This document shows positions 26,095 through 34,947 of a stretch of 64,000 nt of DNA, in pieces. Position 1 is the first letter of the stretch. The number at the start of each line of letters is the position of its first letter. Below the pieces are notes generated by a model. It searched no databases. It saw only the letters and a program-made list of their open reading frames with translations, and was not told the DNA's origin. A program made the translations under genes and the position numbers. The stretch comes from Amarolinea aalborgensis (lineage in GTDB: Bacteria > Chloroflexota > Anaerolineae > SSC4 > Amarolineaceae), in the NCBI RefSeq assembly GCF_900491745.1, contig NZ_UETR01000015.1, positions 25,924 to 89,923 of the forward strand, written 5' to 3'.

Positions 26095-27999
26095 TCAGGA
26101 TACGGATTCATCGGATTGCTCAGATTCTTCGGCGCCGCTGCCTTTTCTGGCATAGAACGCAGCGCGCTGGTGGTAGTAGCCCAGCACGAATACACCCTGT
26201 TCTTCCAGCGTCAGACGGGATGGGAAGGGCTTTGCGACGAGCATGTTTAGCAGGTCTTGGATTTTCCTGTCCGACACCCCGCCATACTCGGCTTTGGTCG
26301 TCCAGTGATGCGAGAGGCGCAGGAGCGTGGGGAATACACTGGCGGGCGCAGCGCAGGCAGACGTGAAGTAGCGGTCCTTAATGGTTGCATTGATGTTCTG
26401 TCCGATGGCTTCTCTCTGCGCCTTTTCCAGCACGGCGAACAAACGTCCCAGCACATAGGCGGGATGGGTGTAGAATTCGTTGAGTGACATTTCTAGAGCC
26501 TCCTGATAGGGATTTCCGGCTTGATGGCGGTACTTACGGATAAGGTGCGCCTTGATGTACGCGGCGCGGATGTAATTGATCTTGACGTTTCGCCGCCTGC
26601 CCTTGTCGGTGGTTTCATCCGAATCGTGCCGGATGCGGTTGAGGATGGCAACGTATAACCCTTCGGGGTAGGGCGCGCCCATGAGAATGGCGCGCATGAA
26701 AGACCCGCCCAGCAGTGACCAGGACTGCTTCACTTCGTCATCGCGCCGGGTTACCTTGGGCGAAACGCACTCAGCGAGGATGCGGTATGGTGATAGATAA
26801 GTGGGCTGATTGGCATACTCCTTTTCAATTTGCAGATCGTCATAGTGCTGCATAATACGTTCAGCAAACACGCCGAACGGCTCGGTGAGGAAGAAGCGTA
26901 CTGCGAGACGCGCTGCGCTGGGTGCCAGCCCCAGCACGTAGATGCGCGTATTGTTGTCGAGTCCTTCGCGCAACGCTTGAATATCCAGCGGTTTGGCCTG
27001 TTCCACCTTTTCTGCCACCGCGCTCAGAGTTTCTTCAGTCCCCTTCGTACGCTTGCGTTTGGCTTTCCCCTCTTCGCGCTCATCACTCTCTGCGGTTTGC
27101 TGGTACTCCGGATTCAGGAAGGCGTAAAACGCGCTGCTGTAACGCTTATCCGTGGCATCCGCCCAATAGACCATCGTGGTGTCACCCAGGTGAATCTTGC
27201 GGTTCGGGTTCTGGTTGGAAAGCAAATAGTTGAGTGCAACACCATAGCCCGAAGCCACGCGGCGGCTGACGGGTGAATTGGCCCCCTGTTCTCTCCCGTA
27301 GGATGTGAAAGCGTCCAGATTGAAGCTGACCAGCGAAGCCCCTTTTGTTTGCGCGTCTCGCACGCCCTTGATATCGGGATGCAAGCGGGCAATCGGCTCG
27401 ACCTTCCCCGTCACCAGGCACTGCATTTCGACGGCTTCTTGCCCCAGGGCGTGATCCTCCCAGGCGCGTCGGATTTTTGGGTCGGCCAGCGCGTCCTTAC
27501 CTTCGACCTGGAAAACCAGATTACTGCCCTCTATGAGCGCGTCCAGATGGTGAGCGATCGCAGGATTCTCTCGCGCCGCTTGCGGATCGTGCCGCTGCAA
27601 AAACGCTATCACCGCACGAGCGATGGGGCTATCCACCCCGGAAAGGATTTCGACGTTGTGCCCCCGAAAGGCGTCGAAGCGCTTCTGGGCATAGTCCGGG
27701 TCTTTGGCTTCCTTGCCTGTCAGCCCCAACACATAGACTGCGTTGTCGCACATGAAATTCGCAGCTACGTTGACGCTGCGCTTGACCTGCTCCGGCACGT
27801 TCATCCGCCGGGGTCTATCCACTGTCTTCTTGCCTTGCTGAACGGGGATGTACAAGGGAACGACGTCTAGTAGCTCGCCCTGTAGTGACAAGTTGAGTGC
27901 ATGGTTCACGGGCGCATTGCTGTAGCCAGGCTCGGCGACTCCCACCTCCGGATCTTCGCATAATATCTCGTAGTAACGGTAAAGCGATTGTAAGATCAT
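26095..27999 (-). CDS. cas8c: Cascade large subunit Cas8c (Csd1)
   Basis: This is a 634-residue Csd1/Cas8c. Typical N-terminal 'MILQSLYRYYEIL' is followed by 'GYSNAPVNHALNLSLQGEL'. A central 'LVSFNLDAFTSYGREQGANSPVS' and 'LSPYRILAECV' are family features, and 'YVLGRLFAVLEKAQREA' lies near the C-terminus. Cas8c recognises the PAM and contributes to R-loop formation. In I-C the C-terminal part can also be translated internally as a Cas11-like subunit; a candidate internal start was not resolved. It overlaps the cas5 stop by 4 bp. The Asp/Ser-rich C-terminal tail is unremarkable. Confidence 0.96.
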   Translation of the reverse strand: MILQSLYRYYEILCEDPEVGVAEPGYSNAPVNHALNLSLQGELLDVVPLYIPVQQGKKTVDRPRRMNVPEQVKRSVNVAANFMCDNAVYVLGLTGKEAKDPDYAQKRFDAFRGHNVEILSGVDSPIARAVIAFLQRHDPQAARENPAIAHHLDALIEGSNLVFQVEGKDALADPKIRRAWEDHALGQEAVEMQCLVTGKVEPIARLHPDIKGVRDAQTKGASLVSFNLDAFTSYGREQGANSPVSRRVASGYGVALNYLLSNQNPNRKIHLGDTTMVYWADATDKRYSSAFYAFLNPEYQQTAESDEREEGKAKRKRTKGTEETLSAVAEKVEQAKPLDIQALREGLDNNTRIYVLGLAPSAARLAVRFFLTEPFGVFAERIMQHYDDLQIEKEYANQPTYLSPYRILAECVSPKVTRRDDEVKQSWSLLGGSFMRAILMGAPYPEGLYVAILNRIRHDSDETTDKGRRRNVKINYIRAAYIKAHLIRKYRHQAGNPYQEALEMSLNEFYTHPAYVLGRLFAVLEKAQREAIGQNINATIKDRYFTSACAAPASVFPTLLRLSHHWTTKAEYGGVSDRKIQDLLNMLVAKPFPSRLTLEEQGVFVLGYYHQRAAFYARKGSGAEESEQSDESVS

Positions 28000-28667
28000 C
28001 GCCGCACCTCCCTGGCGAGTTCGCTTACGTCAATCACCCCGTCCTGCATAATGGCGTGATAAAAGCTCGGCTTAATGTCGCGCTGGTTGGTGAAGTCAAG
28101 GTCGTAGAGCATCCAACCCAAGTCGCGCTTGCCCGTCAGCGGGCTTTTGGGAATGCTCTCCCTCTCCTCGATGAGTTCGACGCGGGCGGGGAACTCGCGC
28201 GTCCCCAGGCAGGGCGCGTGGAAGTGCTGTCCGTTCCGCAGGCGGCGCAGGACGATGTTGTAATGCCCTTCCTCCGTGTCGCGCTCGCCCCATTCCTTGT
28301 CTACCTTCTCAAAGTGCGCCTCGATGACGTAATCCACATCCTTCAGGACCATCGCGGCGCGCTGCTGACGGGCTTCGGTGGCGGCGATGTACAGCAGCTT
28401 GTCCGCGCCTTTCATTACCTGCAGCGCGTTGTCCACTGATGCTTTTTCGCTCACCTCGTTGCGGCGGATGTTTGTGAACTCCACCTCACGCAGGACGTGG
28501 ATTTTGTCTATCACCCAACGGATGGCTGGCTTCCAATAGACCGCCTCGATGATGCCACGCGCTGCCGACGGGGTGATTACGTCGTAACTGACGCGTTCGA
28601 CTTTCATCTCTGGACGGGTGAACAGGGCGTAAGTGCCCTGTATGCGGATGCTGATGCCGTAACCCAT
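27996..28667 (-). CDS. cas5c: crRNA-processing Cas5 (Cas5c/Cas5d)
   Basis: This 223-residue Cas5d-type protein starts 'MGYGISIRIQGTYALFTRPEMKVERVSYDVITPSAARGIIEAVYWKPAIRW', the standard N-terminus. In type I-C there is no Cas6 and Cas5 cuts the pre-crRNA at the repeat hairpin; no cas6 is present here, in line with that. A G-rich strand 'GTREFPARVELIE' is present. A clear ribosome-binding site (AAGGAGG) precedes ATG 28667, 30 bp after the cas3 stop. Confidence 0.95.
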   Translation of the reverse strand: MGYGISIRIQGTYALFTRPEMKVERVSYDVITPSAARGIIEAVYWKPAIRWVIDKIHVLREVEFTNIRRNEVSEKASVDNALQVMKGADKLLYIAATEARQQRAAMVLKDVDYVIEAHFEKVDKEWGERDTEEGHYNIVLRRLRNGQHFHAPCLGTREFPARVELIEERESIPKSPLTGKRDLGWMLYDLDFTNQRDIKPSFYHAIMQDGVIDVSELAREVRR

Positions 28668-28697
28668 GTGTAGAAACCTCCTTTCGGAATAGATGCA

Positions 28698-31600
28698 CTA
28701 GAACAACAGTCCATCCCCACCACCGCTCTCAGGGACGAGCAGACCTCGCTGGGGGTCATAGTATTCCTGCAAGTAGTCAGGGTTGAGCACCTGATAATTG
28801 TCGTCAATGGTCAGAATTACTCCTTTCGATCTGAGCCGGTCAAATTCGGCCTCGAAAATGGAAACTGTGTAAGGCTGGAGTTTTCGCAGCGTGGACGACG
28901 GATACTCGGTGTATTTCAATTCTTCAATCAGTCGCTCTGCCTCCTCGTTGAAGGGGATAATCACGGTCTCGGTCACATCCTCGATGATCTGGAAGGCGCG
29001 CGCCGCCGTCTCGAACTTGAATCTACCATCCTGGCTGTCGAAACAGGCCATGATCTTCTTGTAATCGAAAGAGATGGTCGGGTCTTGCAGATCATACAAC
29101 CGCTCGAAGAACGCCGCAATCGCCAAGACAGAAATTGGCGCGGCGGCGTGGTTGCGCAACACCATACGGGCGACCTCCGCTGTCTGCTTGAGGAATGACG
29201 GCATCCGCTTGACGAAATCCGATTTCGGTTCGAAGACAAACATCTGGCTCACGTCCCGGCGCATCTCGCGATTGACGCGCCCCGCCGCCTGATTGATGGA
29301 ATCCAGCCCGCTGAGGGCGCGATAGCCGACGGGGAAATCCAGGTCAATGCCCGCTTCCATCACCGTTGTCGAGACCACGCGGCAGGGTTGTCCGCTTGCA
29401 AGCCGCGCCTTGATTTCCTCCAGCTTTGCTCGACGATGTGTGGGACACATCAGCGTCGAAAGGTGGAAACTCCCCTCGCCCCGCAACCCGCCGAACAGTC
29501 CGCTGGCATGGCGGCGAGTGTTGACGATGCACAAAGCTTGTTCATGCGCATTCAGACGGGCAAGCAATTCATCGTCAGGAAGCATCCCCAGATTCTTCAC
29601 TTCTACGCGCTTGTAGAAGTCGAACAACTCCTGTGGGTTAGGCGTAAGTTCCCTGACTTCCGTCCGTTCGGGCAGGAAGCGCTCCAGTCCGGGCTGAGTG
29701 GCGGTACAAAAGACCGCGCTCGCCCCGTAATTGGTCACCAATTCCCAGACACCCGCCATTGCCGGGCGCATGTACTCACGCGGCAGCATTTGGGCCTCAT
29801 CGAAGATGATGACGCTCCTGGCGATGTTGTGCAACTTGCGGCAGCGCGACGACTTGTTAGCGAACAGCGATTCGAAAAATTGCACGTTAGTTGTTACCAC
29901 GATGGGTATATCCCAGTTCTCCGCCGCCAGTTTGAGCTTGGCAAGGACACTGTTAGTGCGGTCATCGGGATTCTCACGCTTCCTGCCCTCCCAATCGAAA
30001 TTGGAGTGATGTTCCAGCACGTTACCTTCGCCGAGAATGCCCTTGAACACCCCTGCATTCTGCTCGATGATGGTCGTGAATGGGATGACGTAGATGACGC
30101 GCCTCAAGCCGTGTTCCGCAGCGTGATGGAGCGCGAACGCCATCGAAGCCAGCGTCTTGCCGCCGCCTGTCGGCACGGTGAGCGAGAAGAAGCCGGGTTT
30201 CTCCATTCTCGCCCTTTCGATGCACGCGTGGAGTGTCTCGGTGCGCTTGCGATTGATGGCGCTGGTCGGGTTCTCAAACTGCTTCAGGTGTGAGTCCAGC
30301 TTACCGCGTAGGGTAGGGATATCATCGTGTCCACCGCGAGGCTTTGCGCCTTTCATGTAGATTTCGGTCTCCTGAAAATCGGCGTCCACCAGTGCCGAAT
30401 AGACCATGCGTGTTAGGAACGATAGCGAGAAGCCGAGGTTGTCTTTTGCCCAGCGGATGTGCAACCGCTGTGAGAGAGGCAAGGCAGACAAGTCAAGCTC
30501 ATTTTTGTATGCACTGTAATCTGGCAATTGATTTCTCAGCCGCGCACAGACCGTGCTACCTTCCAGGTCAATCTCGCTGCCGTAATCTGGCAAGCCAGTG
30601 TGATGTCCCATGATTGGGTACGTTAGCAGTTGAGCAAGTGCTTCTGACGGAGTACCCTTCAGCATGGCTCTGAGTTCCTTTGCTCCGGCGGTAGAATGGT
30701 CAACGCGCGGGCCTCCCTCCAGCCTCCTTTGGAACTCAGAGGAGTATTTGCCCAGGTCATGAGTGAGTCCTGCGATGTACGCCAGCTCGGTAACGTTAGC
30801 ATCTCTGCCGAACTCGCGCGCTATGTCTGCAGTGTTTCGCAAGTGCTCGATTAGCGGCTGCCCATCCTCCCAGTCTTCCCCCTCGCGTCGGTGAGCAAGG
30901 AATCGGGTTGCCGGGGTGTTCACGTTGTCTGTTGCATACAGCTTTGCCAACCTTGCTGTTTCCTTCTCCAAAGCTGCTCTGAGTTGTTTTGTCTCTATCA
31001 CCTCCACATCTGCCCCCCACCCTCTGATCCACGGCAGCATCTCCCGCGGCTCGGCCACCTGGGCATGCCAGAGCAGGTAGCCGTCCGCCAATTCCTCAAC
31101 CTTCTCATTCGGGTGCCAACGCGTCTCCAACACCCGCGTACGCACGCGCGGATGAAAGCGCAAGACCACATCCTGCAACGGCTGCTCGCTGGTCCAGATG
31201 CCCCAGGCGTTCGCCAGGTATTGACGTGGGTCAAAGTCGGCCGGAATCGAATAGTGCGCGTGCTTTTGTAATTCTACGCGCTGAATGCGCTCCAACTTGA
31301 GGGTACGCACTTTGCCTGGCGGTTCCCGCCATCCCACCACGTGACTTGTATGTCCCCACAAGTACGGCTCGATGAAATACGGAGCAAAGTCGTAGTTGTG
31401 AACGCTGCCATCGTCCATTTCATGCCAGACACGCACCTTCAAGCCATCTGACCAGGCGCGTGTGAGCGTCTCCATCACCCGCAAGTATCCTGCATCCTGC
31501 CGCCGTAAAAGACTGTCCATTTCATCAGCCGATGCCTTCATGTGCCCGGCTATGAGGGGCGCTAACCGTCGGAGTGATTCACCCAGCTTACGCAAGGCCG

Positions 31601-31910
31601 AAGCCGCGTAAGGGTTGTGCTTGTCACTCCACACAGCCAGAAGTCGGGTAGCCAGGTGCACGGCCAGCGCTTCGTGCAGGGTCAAACGCACATGGGAGAG
31701 ATACGCGTCGCGATCCAGAACGAGGCGGCCGTCATCTTCTTGATGAATCGGAAACTGACTTGTCAATTCATCAACCGACCGGCTGATGGAAGATCGGTTG
31801 ACGCCGGTGCGCCGCGCAATTTCGGCCTGCGTTAAGCCCTCCGGATGATCCAAGAGAAGCATCTCGATCTGAAGCAAACGCTCAGCCTTGCCAATGGTCT
31901 TTTCTCCCAT
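28698..31910 (-). CDS. cas3: Cas3 helicase-nuclease fused to an N-terminal HTH-WYL regulator
   Basis: This 1070-residue protein has two halves. Residues ~8-65 form a winged helix ('GLTQAEIARRTGVNRSSISRSVDEL'), and ~70-330 look like a WYL-type sensor plus WCX-like C-terminal domain ('DFAPYFIEPYLWGHTSHVVGW', 'VVLRFHPRVRTRVLETRWHPNE'). From ~350 it is a complete Cas3: HD nuclease with H356, H384-D385, K388, H405 and H436-H437; then an SF2 helicase with Walker A TGGGKT (581-586), DEAQ (704-707), TAT (736-738) and 'NQAAGRVNRE' (873-882). The frame is uninterrupted and the junction lies inside one gene. Usual I-C Cas3 proteins lack the first half, so this could be a regulator and effector in one chain. 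It is the first gene of the operon. Confidence 0.95.
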   Translation of the reverse strand: MGEKTIGKAERLLQIEMLLLDHPEGLTQAEIARRTGVNRSSISRSVDELTSQFPIHQEDDGRLVLDRDAYLSHVRLTLHEALAVHLATRLLAVWSDKHNPYAASALRKLGESLRRLAPLIAGHMKASADEMDSLLRRQDAGYLRVMETLTRAWSDGLKVRVWHEMDDGSVHNYDFAPYFIEPYLWGHTSHVVGWREPPGKVRTLKLERIQRVELQKHAHYSIPADFDPRQYLANAWGIWTSEQPLQDVVLRFHPRVRTRVLETRWHPNEKVEELADGYLLWHAQVAEPREMLPWIRGWGADVEVIETKQLRAALEKETARLAKLYATDNVNTPATRFLAHRREGEDWEDGQPLIEHLRNTADIAREFGRDANVTELAYIAGLTHDLGKYSSEFQRRLEGGPRVDHSTAGAKELRAMLKGTPSEALAQLLTYPIMGHHTGLPDYGSEIDLEGSTVCARLRNQLPDYSAYKNELDLSALPLSQRLHIRWAKDNLGFSLSFLTRMVYSALVDADFQETEIYMKGAKPRGGHDDIPTLRGKLDSHLKQFENPTSAINRKRTETLHACIERARMEKPGFFSLTVPTGGGKTLASMAFALHHAAEHGLRRVIYVIPFTTIIEQNAGVFKGILGEGNVLEHHSNFDWEGRKRENPDDRTNSVLAKLKLAAENWDIPIVVTTNVQFFESLFANKSSRCRKLHNIARSVIIFDEAQMLPREYMRPAMAGVWELVTNYGASAVFCTATQPGLERFLPERTEVRELTPNPQELFDFYKRVEVKNLGMLPDDELLARLNAHEQALCIVNTRRHASGLFGGLRGEGSFHLSTLMCPTHRRAKLEEIKARLASGQPCRVVSTTVMEAGIDLDFPVGYRALSGLDSINQAAGRVNREMRRDVSQMFVFEPKSDFVKRMPSFLKQTAEVARMVLRNHAAAPISVLAIAAFFERLYDLQDPTISFDYKKIMACFDSQDGRFKFETAARAFQIIEDVTETVIIPFNEEAERLIEELKYTEYPSSTLRKLQPYTVSIFEAEFDRLRSKGVILTIDDNYQVLNPDYLQEYYDPQRGLLVPESGGGDGLLF

Positions 31911-32144
31911 GATGTCCTCCTTCTCGATGCACCGCCGCTATGAGGCGATAAGCCGAGTAGCCGGCAGGGGTGGTCGGGGATCGCAGTGGCATGAATCAAG
32001 AATCCCGTGCTTGGTCAACCGGCCGAGGTTCTAGCATGACCGGCTGCCGTGTTCCTGGCGCTTTTTTCAGTGCAACGGCGGTGCATCTATACCCATTATC
32101 TCATACCGTTGCCCCAAATCCCGCAACAAACGCGCCGAGTTTTG
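31911..32144. promoter_or_regulatory. Region upstream of the cas operon
   Basis: This 234-bp gene-free stretch lies between the start of cas3 and the small winged-helix gene upstream of it. On the minus strand it holds AT-rich motifs (GAGATAATGGGTATAGAT around 32081-32100) that could be a -10 region, but spacing to a -35 is not convincing. CGGCCGGTTGACC and related GC-rich short inverted pieces occur nearer the gene. It is the natural place for autoregulation by the HTH-WYL part of Cas3. Confidence 0.35.
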
Positions 32145-32354
32145 TCACTTCTTGCGCAAAAAGAGCGCCAGACGCCCCTTGTGATCCTCGGAGAGCAGAA
32201 TCCCCGCCTCTTCCAGCGCCGGCAGGCGCCTCAGGACCGTCGAACGTTGCACACCAAGCTGTGCGGCCAATTCACTTACTCGAATCCCCGGCTGCGCCTC
32301 GATGAGCTGCGCCATCGTTTCATACTCCGACTGCTTGCGATTCCAGAAAGCCAT
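32145..32354 (-). CDS. Small winged-helix DNA-binding protein
   Basis: This 69-residue protein is almost entirely a winged helix-turn-helix: 'MAQLIEAQPGIRVSELAAQLGVQRSTVLRRLPALEEAGILLSEDHKGRLALF'. It would bind DNA without a separate sensor domain. It lies 234 bp upstream of cas3 on the same strand and could be a regulator of the cas operon or an unrelated small regulator. The start ATG is preceded by GGAGGTG. Downstream target unknown. Confidence 0.65.
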   Translation of the reverse strand: MAFWNRKQSEYETMAQLIEAQPGIRVSELAAQLGVQRSTVLRRLPALEEAGILLSEDHKGRLALFLRKK

Positions 32355-32494
32355 TATTCACCTCCAGGCTGACACTTGATCTCAGTCTAGCGGCGACCTG
32401 TTGCACCTACGGCAACAAAGCAATGGCAGTTTCTATCTGTGTTTCAAATTCGCAGGCCGTTTGGCCTATGTGCGCAGATCTTCCGGCAAAAAAC

Positions 32495-32546
32495 AAAACG
32501 GCAGCCCTTCCTCTCGTGATGAACACGGAAGGCGACTGCCGTTTTT
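32495..32546. terminator. Bidirectional terminator-like hairpin
   Basis: AAAACGGCAG pairs with CTGCCGTTTT, with an inner TTCC/GGAA, and flanking A- and T-runs give a terminator shape on both strands. It sits in a gene-free stretch (32355-32786) between the winged-helix gene and DUF4870. Open frames there have no recognisable content. Confidence 0.55.
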
Positions 32547-32707
32547 GCTTTGCATGGGTCATGGTCAAGCGGAGTTGTCAGCAAGGTGGGGAGATCCTTT
32601 TCCTTTGTGGTTCTGGTCTAGTTCATGGCCGCTCGCTCGCTAGGATACCATACCCGCCGCCAGAACGCAACTTGTATCTGTGGTGGCTATTCCCAAACCG
32701 GGTTGAA

Positions 32708-32754
32708 CAAAAAAACAGCCAGGCGCCCACGGCATGCTCGTGGAAACCTGGCTG
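32708..32754 (-). terminator. Terminator of the DUF4870 gene
   Basis: On the minus strand AGCCAGG..CCACG pairs with CGTGG..CCTGGCT and is followed by a run of seven T residues. It lies 33 bp past the stop of the DUF4870 gene, a textbook intrinsic terminator. Confidence 0.8.
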
Positions 32755-32786
32755 ACCTCTTGACGCGATACTGCGGGCCGCTGACG

Positions 32787-33485
32787 TTACTTGATCCACC
32801 CCTGCTGGCGCATGATCTGCGTGACGACGGGGATGCTCACCTCACGCCCCTGGTACGCCTGCCAACCGTAGTAGATGGCGAGGGCATGCGGGACGAAGAA
32901 GAGGACCCACAAGCACGCCAGTCCGCAGCCCAGGGTGACGACCGTGCCGATGCTCACCAAAATGGCGGCAATCACTTCGTAGACCAGCGCCGCCAGGTAG
33001 AAGCCGATGGACTGTAAGGCATGGTGACGCTGGAACGGCCGATCCTTGTTGCCCTCGGCCAGCAGCAGCACAATGCTGACCAGGGGAATCTGCAGGAGCA
33101 CCATACCCGCCCACGCCAACGCCGACATCAGCTTGTCATCTGCGTTGACGTCGTAACTGGGCGCCGGCGCCGGGTTGACAGCCGCAGCTTGCGGCCGCAC
33201 TGGCTCCTCCAGGGTTGGCAGGGTAAACACGGCGTCCGGCGATGGCGCCGCCTGAGGCAGCGCCTCAGGCGCTGCGCTGCTGACCGGCGCTGCTTCTGAC
33301 GCCGCAGGCAGCACATCCACCTGCCCGGCGGCGGCCGCCAGCTCGTCGCCCGCCGCTTTGACATCGGTGGCTGCGCTTTCAATGGTCTGGTTCATGCCGT
33401 CCAACACCGCGGCGGCCTCCGGTTCCACCGGCAGGATCGGCTCGGCATCGGCCGTTGGGTTGGTGGTCTCATTCAGTTCGCTCAT
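32787..33485 (-). CDS. DUF4870-domain membrane protein
   Basis: This 232-residue protein has an acidic, Ala/Pro-rich disordered N-terminal half (~1-115). The membrane domain that follows starts 'DDKLMSALAWAGMVLLQIPLVSIVLLL' and includes 'RPFQRHHALQSIGFYLAALVYEVIAAILVSI' and a third and fourth helix ending 'ALAIYYGWQAYQGREVSIP'. This matches the DUF4870/Tic20-like family; function unknown. ATG 33485 has GGAGGA upstream. It is bounded by its own promoter and terminator, so it is monocistronic. Confidence 0.85.
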   Translation of the reverse strand: MSELNETTNPTADAEPILPVEPEAAAVLDGMNQTIESAATDVKAAGDELAAAAGQVDVLPAASEAAPVSSAAPEALPQAAPSPDAVFTLPTLEEPVRPQAAAVNPAPAPSYDVNADDKLMSALAWAGMVLLQIPLVSIVLLLAEGNKDRPFQRHHALQSIGFYLAALVYEVIAAILVSIGTVVTLGCGLACLWVLFFVPHALAIYYGWQAYQGREVSIPVVTQIMRQQGWIK

Positions 33486-33574
33486 CGTATCCTCCTGTGT
33501 GGCGCTCAGCGCCGTCGAGGCGCTGCTGCGCTTGTTGCCCTCGAACCTGCGCGCCTGGCGCTGGTTCTCAGCTT

Positions 33575-33604
33575 ATTATACGCCTGGGGCGTGAATAGGT
33601 TTCC
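33575..33604 (-). promoter_or_regulatory. Probable promoter of the DUF4870 gene
   Basis: A perfect TATAAT -10 hexamer lies at 33575-33580 on the minus strand, about 90 bp before the start codon. The -35 region (near 33598-33604) is poor, so the assignment rests on the -10. Confidence 0.4.
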
Positions 33605-33619
33605 GGGTTGGCAATGATG

Positions 33620-33666
33620 ACGGGCGTGACAGACCGCCAGAGGGGTCCCTACGGCGTCACGCCCGT
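33620..33666. repeat. Intergenic inverted repeat
   Basis: Perfect 11-bp arms ACGGGCGTGAC and GTCACGCCCGT are separated by 25 bp, in the gene-free stretch 33486-33915. No T-run follows. It may be a dispersed palindromic element. Confidence 0.5.
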
Positions 33667-33745
33667 GCTAGATGATGCGAAGTATACACAGCGGGCCGCA
33701 GCTATCGTGACCTCAGTCCGACGCCCGACTGACGAGGCGCTGAAA

Positions 33746-33830
33746 AGTGCAAAGTGCGGAGCGCAAAGTGCATAGCGCACAACGCAGAGTGCAAGACCCA
33801 GAGCGCAGAGTGCAAAACGGCGAAAGCCGG
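33746..33830. repeat. Low-complexity GCAAAGTGC-type repeat
   Basis: Degenerate short units such as AAAGTGCAAAGTGC, GCAGAGTGCAAGA and CAGAGCGCAGAGTGC are repeated in tandem upstream of fmt. A related patch occurs at 6867-6905 (AGTCCAAAGTGCAAAGTTCAAAG), between smpB and the S41 pair. These look like a genome-wide family of simple-sequence repeats in intergenic DNA. Confidence 0.65.
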
Positions 33831-33879
33831 TCAATTTTCCAGCTGCCGTCTCGAATCTGCCAGCTTCGTTTCTCTGTGC

Positions 33880-33885
33880 TACAAT
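33880..33885 (+). promoter_or_regulatory. Possible fmt promoter -10 element
   Basis: TACAAT lies 31 bp before the fmt start codon. The -35 position shows only CTGCCA, a weak match. This is a tentative call. Confidence 0.35.
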
Positions 33886-33915
33886 CCTCTCATCACCTTT
33901 GGCTGGAGAGAGGCA

Positions 33916-34878
33916 ATGATGAAGCGATTGGTTTTCATGGGGACGCCCGCGTTTGCGCTGACAATCCTGGAGGCGTTGTGGGCGCGGCAGGAGGCGGGCT
34001 GGCAGGTGGTCGGGGTGTTGACACGCGCCGACAAGCCGGCCGGCCGCGGGCAGCAAGCGGCGGCGTCGCCGGTCAAAGCCTTTGCCCTGGCGCACGATCT
34101 ACCGGTGCAGCAGCCCCGCACGCTGCGTCAGCCCGATCCGCTGGCCGACCTGGCCGCGCTGCAGCCCGACGTGATTGCCGTGGCGGCGTATGGCCTGATT
34201 CTGCCGCAGGCTGTGCTCGATCTGCCGCCTGACGGCTGCCTCAACGTGCACGCGTCCCTCTTGCCTCGCCACCGCGGCGCAGCCCCTGTGGCCGGCGCGC
34301 TGCTGGCGGGCGATGCGGAAACCGGTACGACGATCATGTTGATGGATGCGGGCATGGACACCGGCCCAATTCTGAGCCAGGCGAAGCTGCCGATCGCGCC
34401 CGGAGAGACGCGCGGGGCGTTGATGGATCGCCTGGCTGCGCAGGGCGCTGAGCTGCTGTGCGCAACGCTGCCGGCCTGGCTGGCTGGCGCGATCACGCCC
34501 CAGACCCAGGATCACAGTCTGGCGACAATGACCAAACCGCTGACCAAAGCCCAGGGCGCGATTGATTGGCGTTTGCCTGCGGCGCAGATTGCGCGCCAGG
34601 TGCAGGCTTTCCAGCCCTGGCCGGGCGCGTTCACGTCCTGGCAGGGACGCCTGTTGAAAATCAACGCCGCCCTGCCTCTGCTTGCACCGGCGGGGGAACC
34701 AGGCCGGGTGGCGGCCGATGCGCAGGACGTTTATGTGACCTGCGGCGTCGGCGCGCTGCGCCTGCTGGAGGTGCAGCTAGAAGGTAAACGCAGCCTGGAC
34801 GCGCTCACCTTCGTGCGCGGCCAACGTGATTTTGTGGGTAGCATCCTTGGGACGCCGTTGCCCCGGCCGCCAGTCTGA
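33916..34878 (+). CDS. fmt: Methionyl-tRNA formyltransferase
   Basis: This 320-residue Fmt starts 'MKRLVFMGTPAFALTIL' and shows the family motifs 'VLTRADKPAGRGQ', 'LNVHASLLPRHRGAAPV' (catalytic Asn and His with the SLLP loop) and 'DAGMDTGPIL' (catalytic Asp). A C-terminal OB-like domain follows ('QVQAFQPWPGAFTSW'). It formylates initiator Met-tRNA. Two adjacent ATGs (33916, 33919) follow GGAGAG; the first is used here. No def gene lies nearby. Confidence 0.95.
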   Translation: MMKRLVFMGTPAFALTILEALWARQEAGWQVVGVLTRADKPAGRGQQAAASPVKAFALAHDLPVQQPRTLRQPDPLADLAALQPDVIAVAAYGLILPQAVLDLPPDGCLNVHASLLPRHRGAAPVAGALLAGDAETGTTIMLMDAGMDTGPILSQAKLPIAPGETRGALMDRLAAQGAELLCATLPAWLAGAITPQTQDHSLATMTKPLTKAQGAIDWRLPAAQIARQVQAFQPWPGAFTSWQGRLLKINAALPLLAPAGEPGRVAADAQDVYVTCGVGALRLLEVQLEGKRSLDALTFVRGQRDFVGSILGTPLPRPPV

Positions 34879-34947
34879 CTCGCGCCGCGCCCTGATCTGC
34901 CTGGCCATCGGCGCACGATTCAGCGTTCAGCATTCCGCCTTCGGCCG

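Noticed and set aside
32401..32755. Two plus-strand open frames (80 and 110 codons) between the winged-helix gene and DUF4870
   Set aside because: They overlap two terminator hairpins, have no ribosome-binding site and no recognisable composition.
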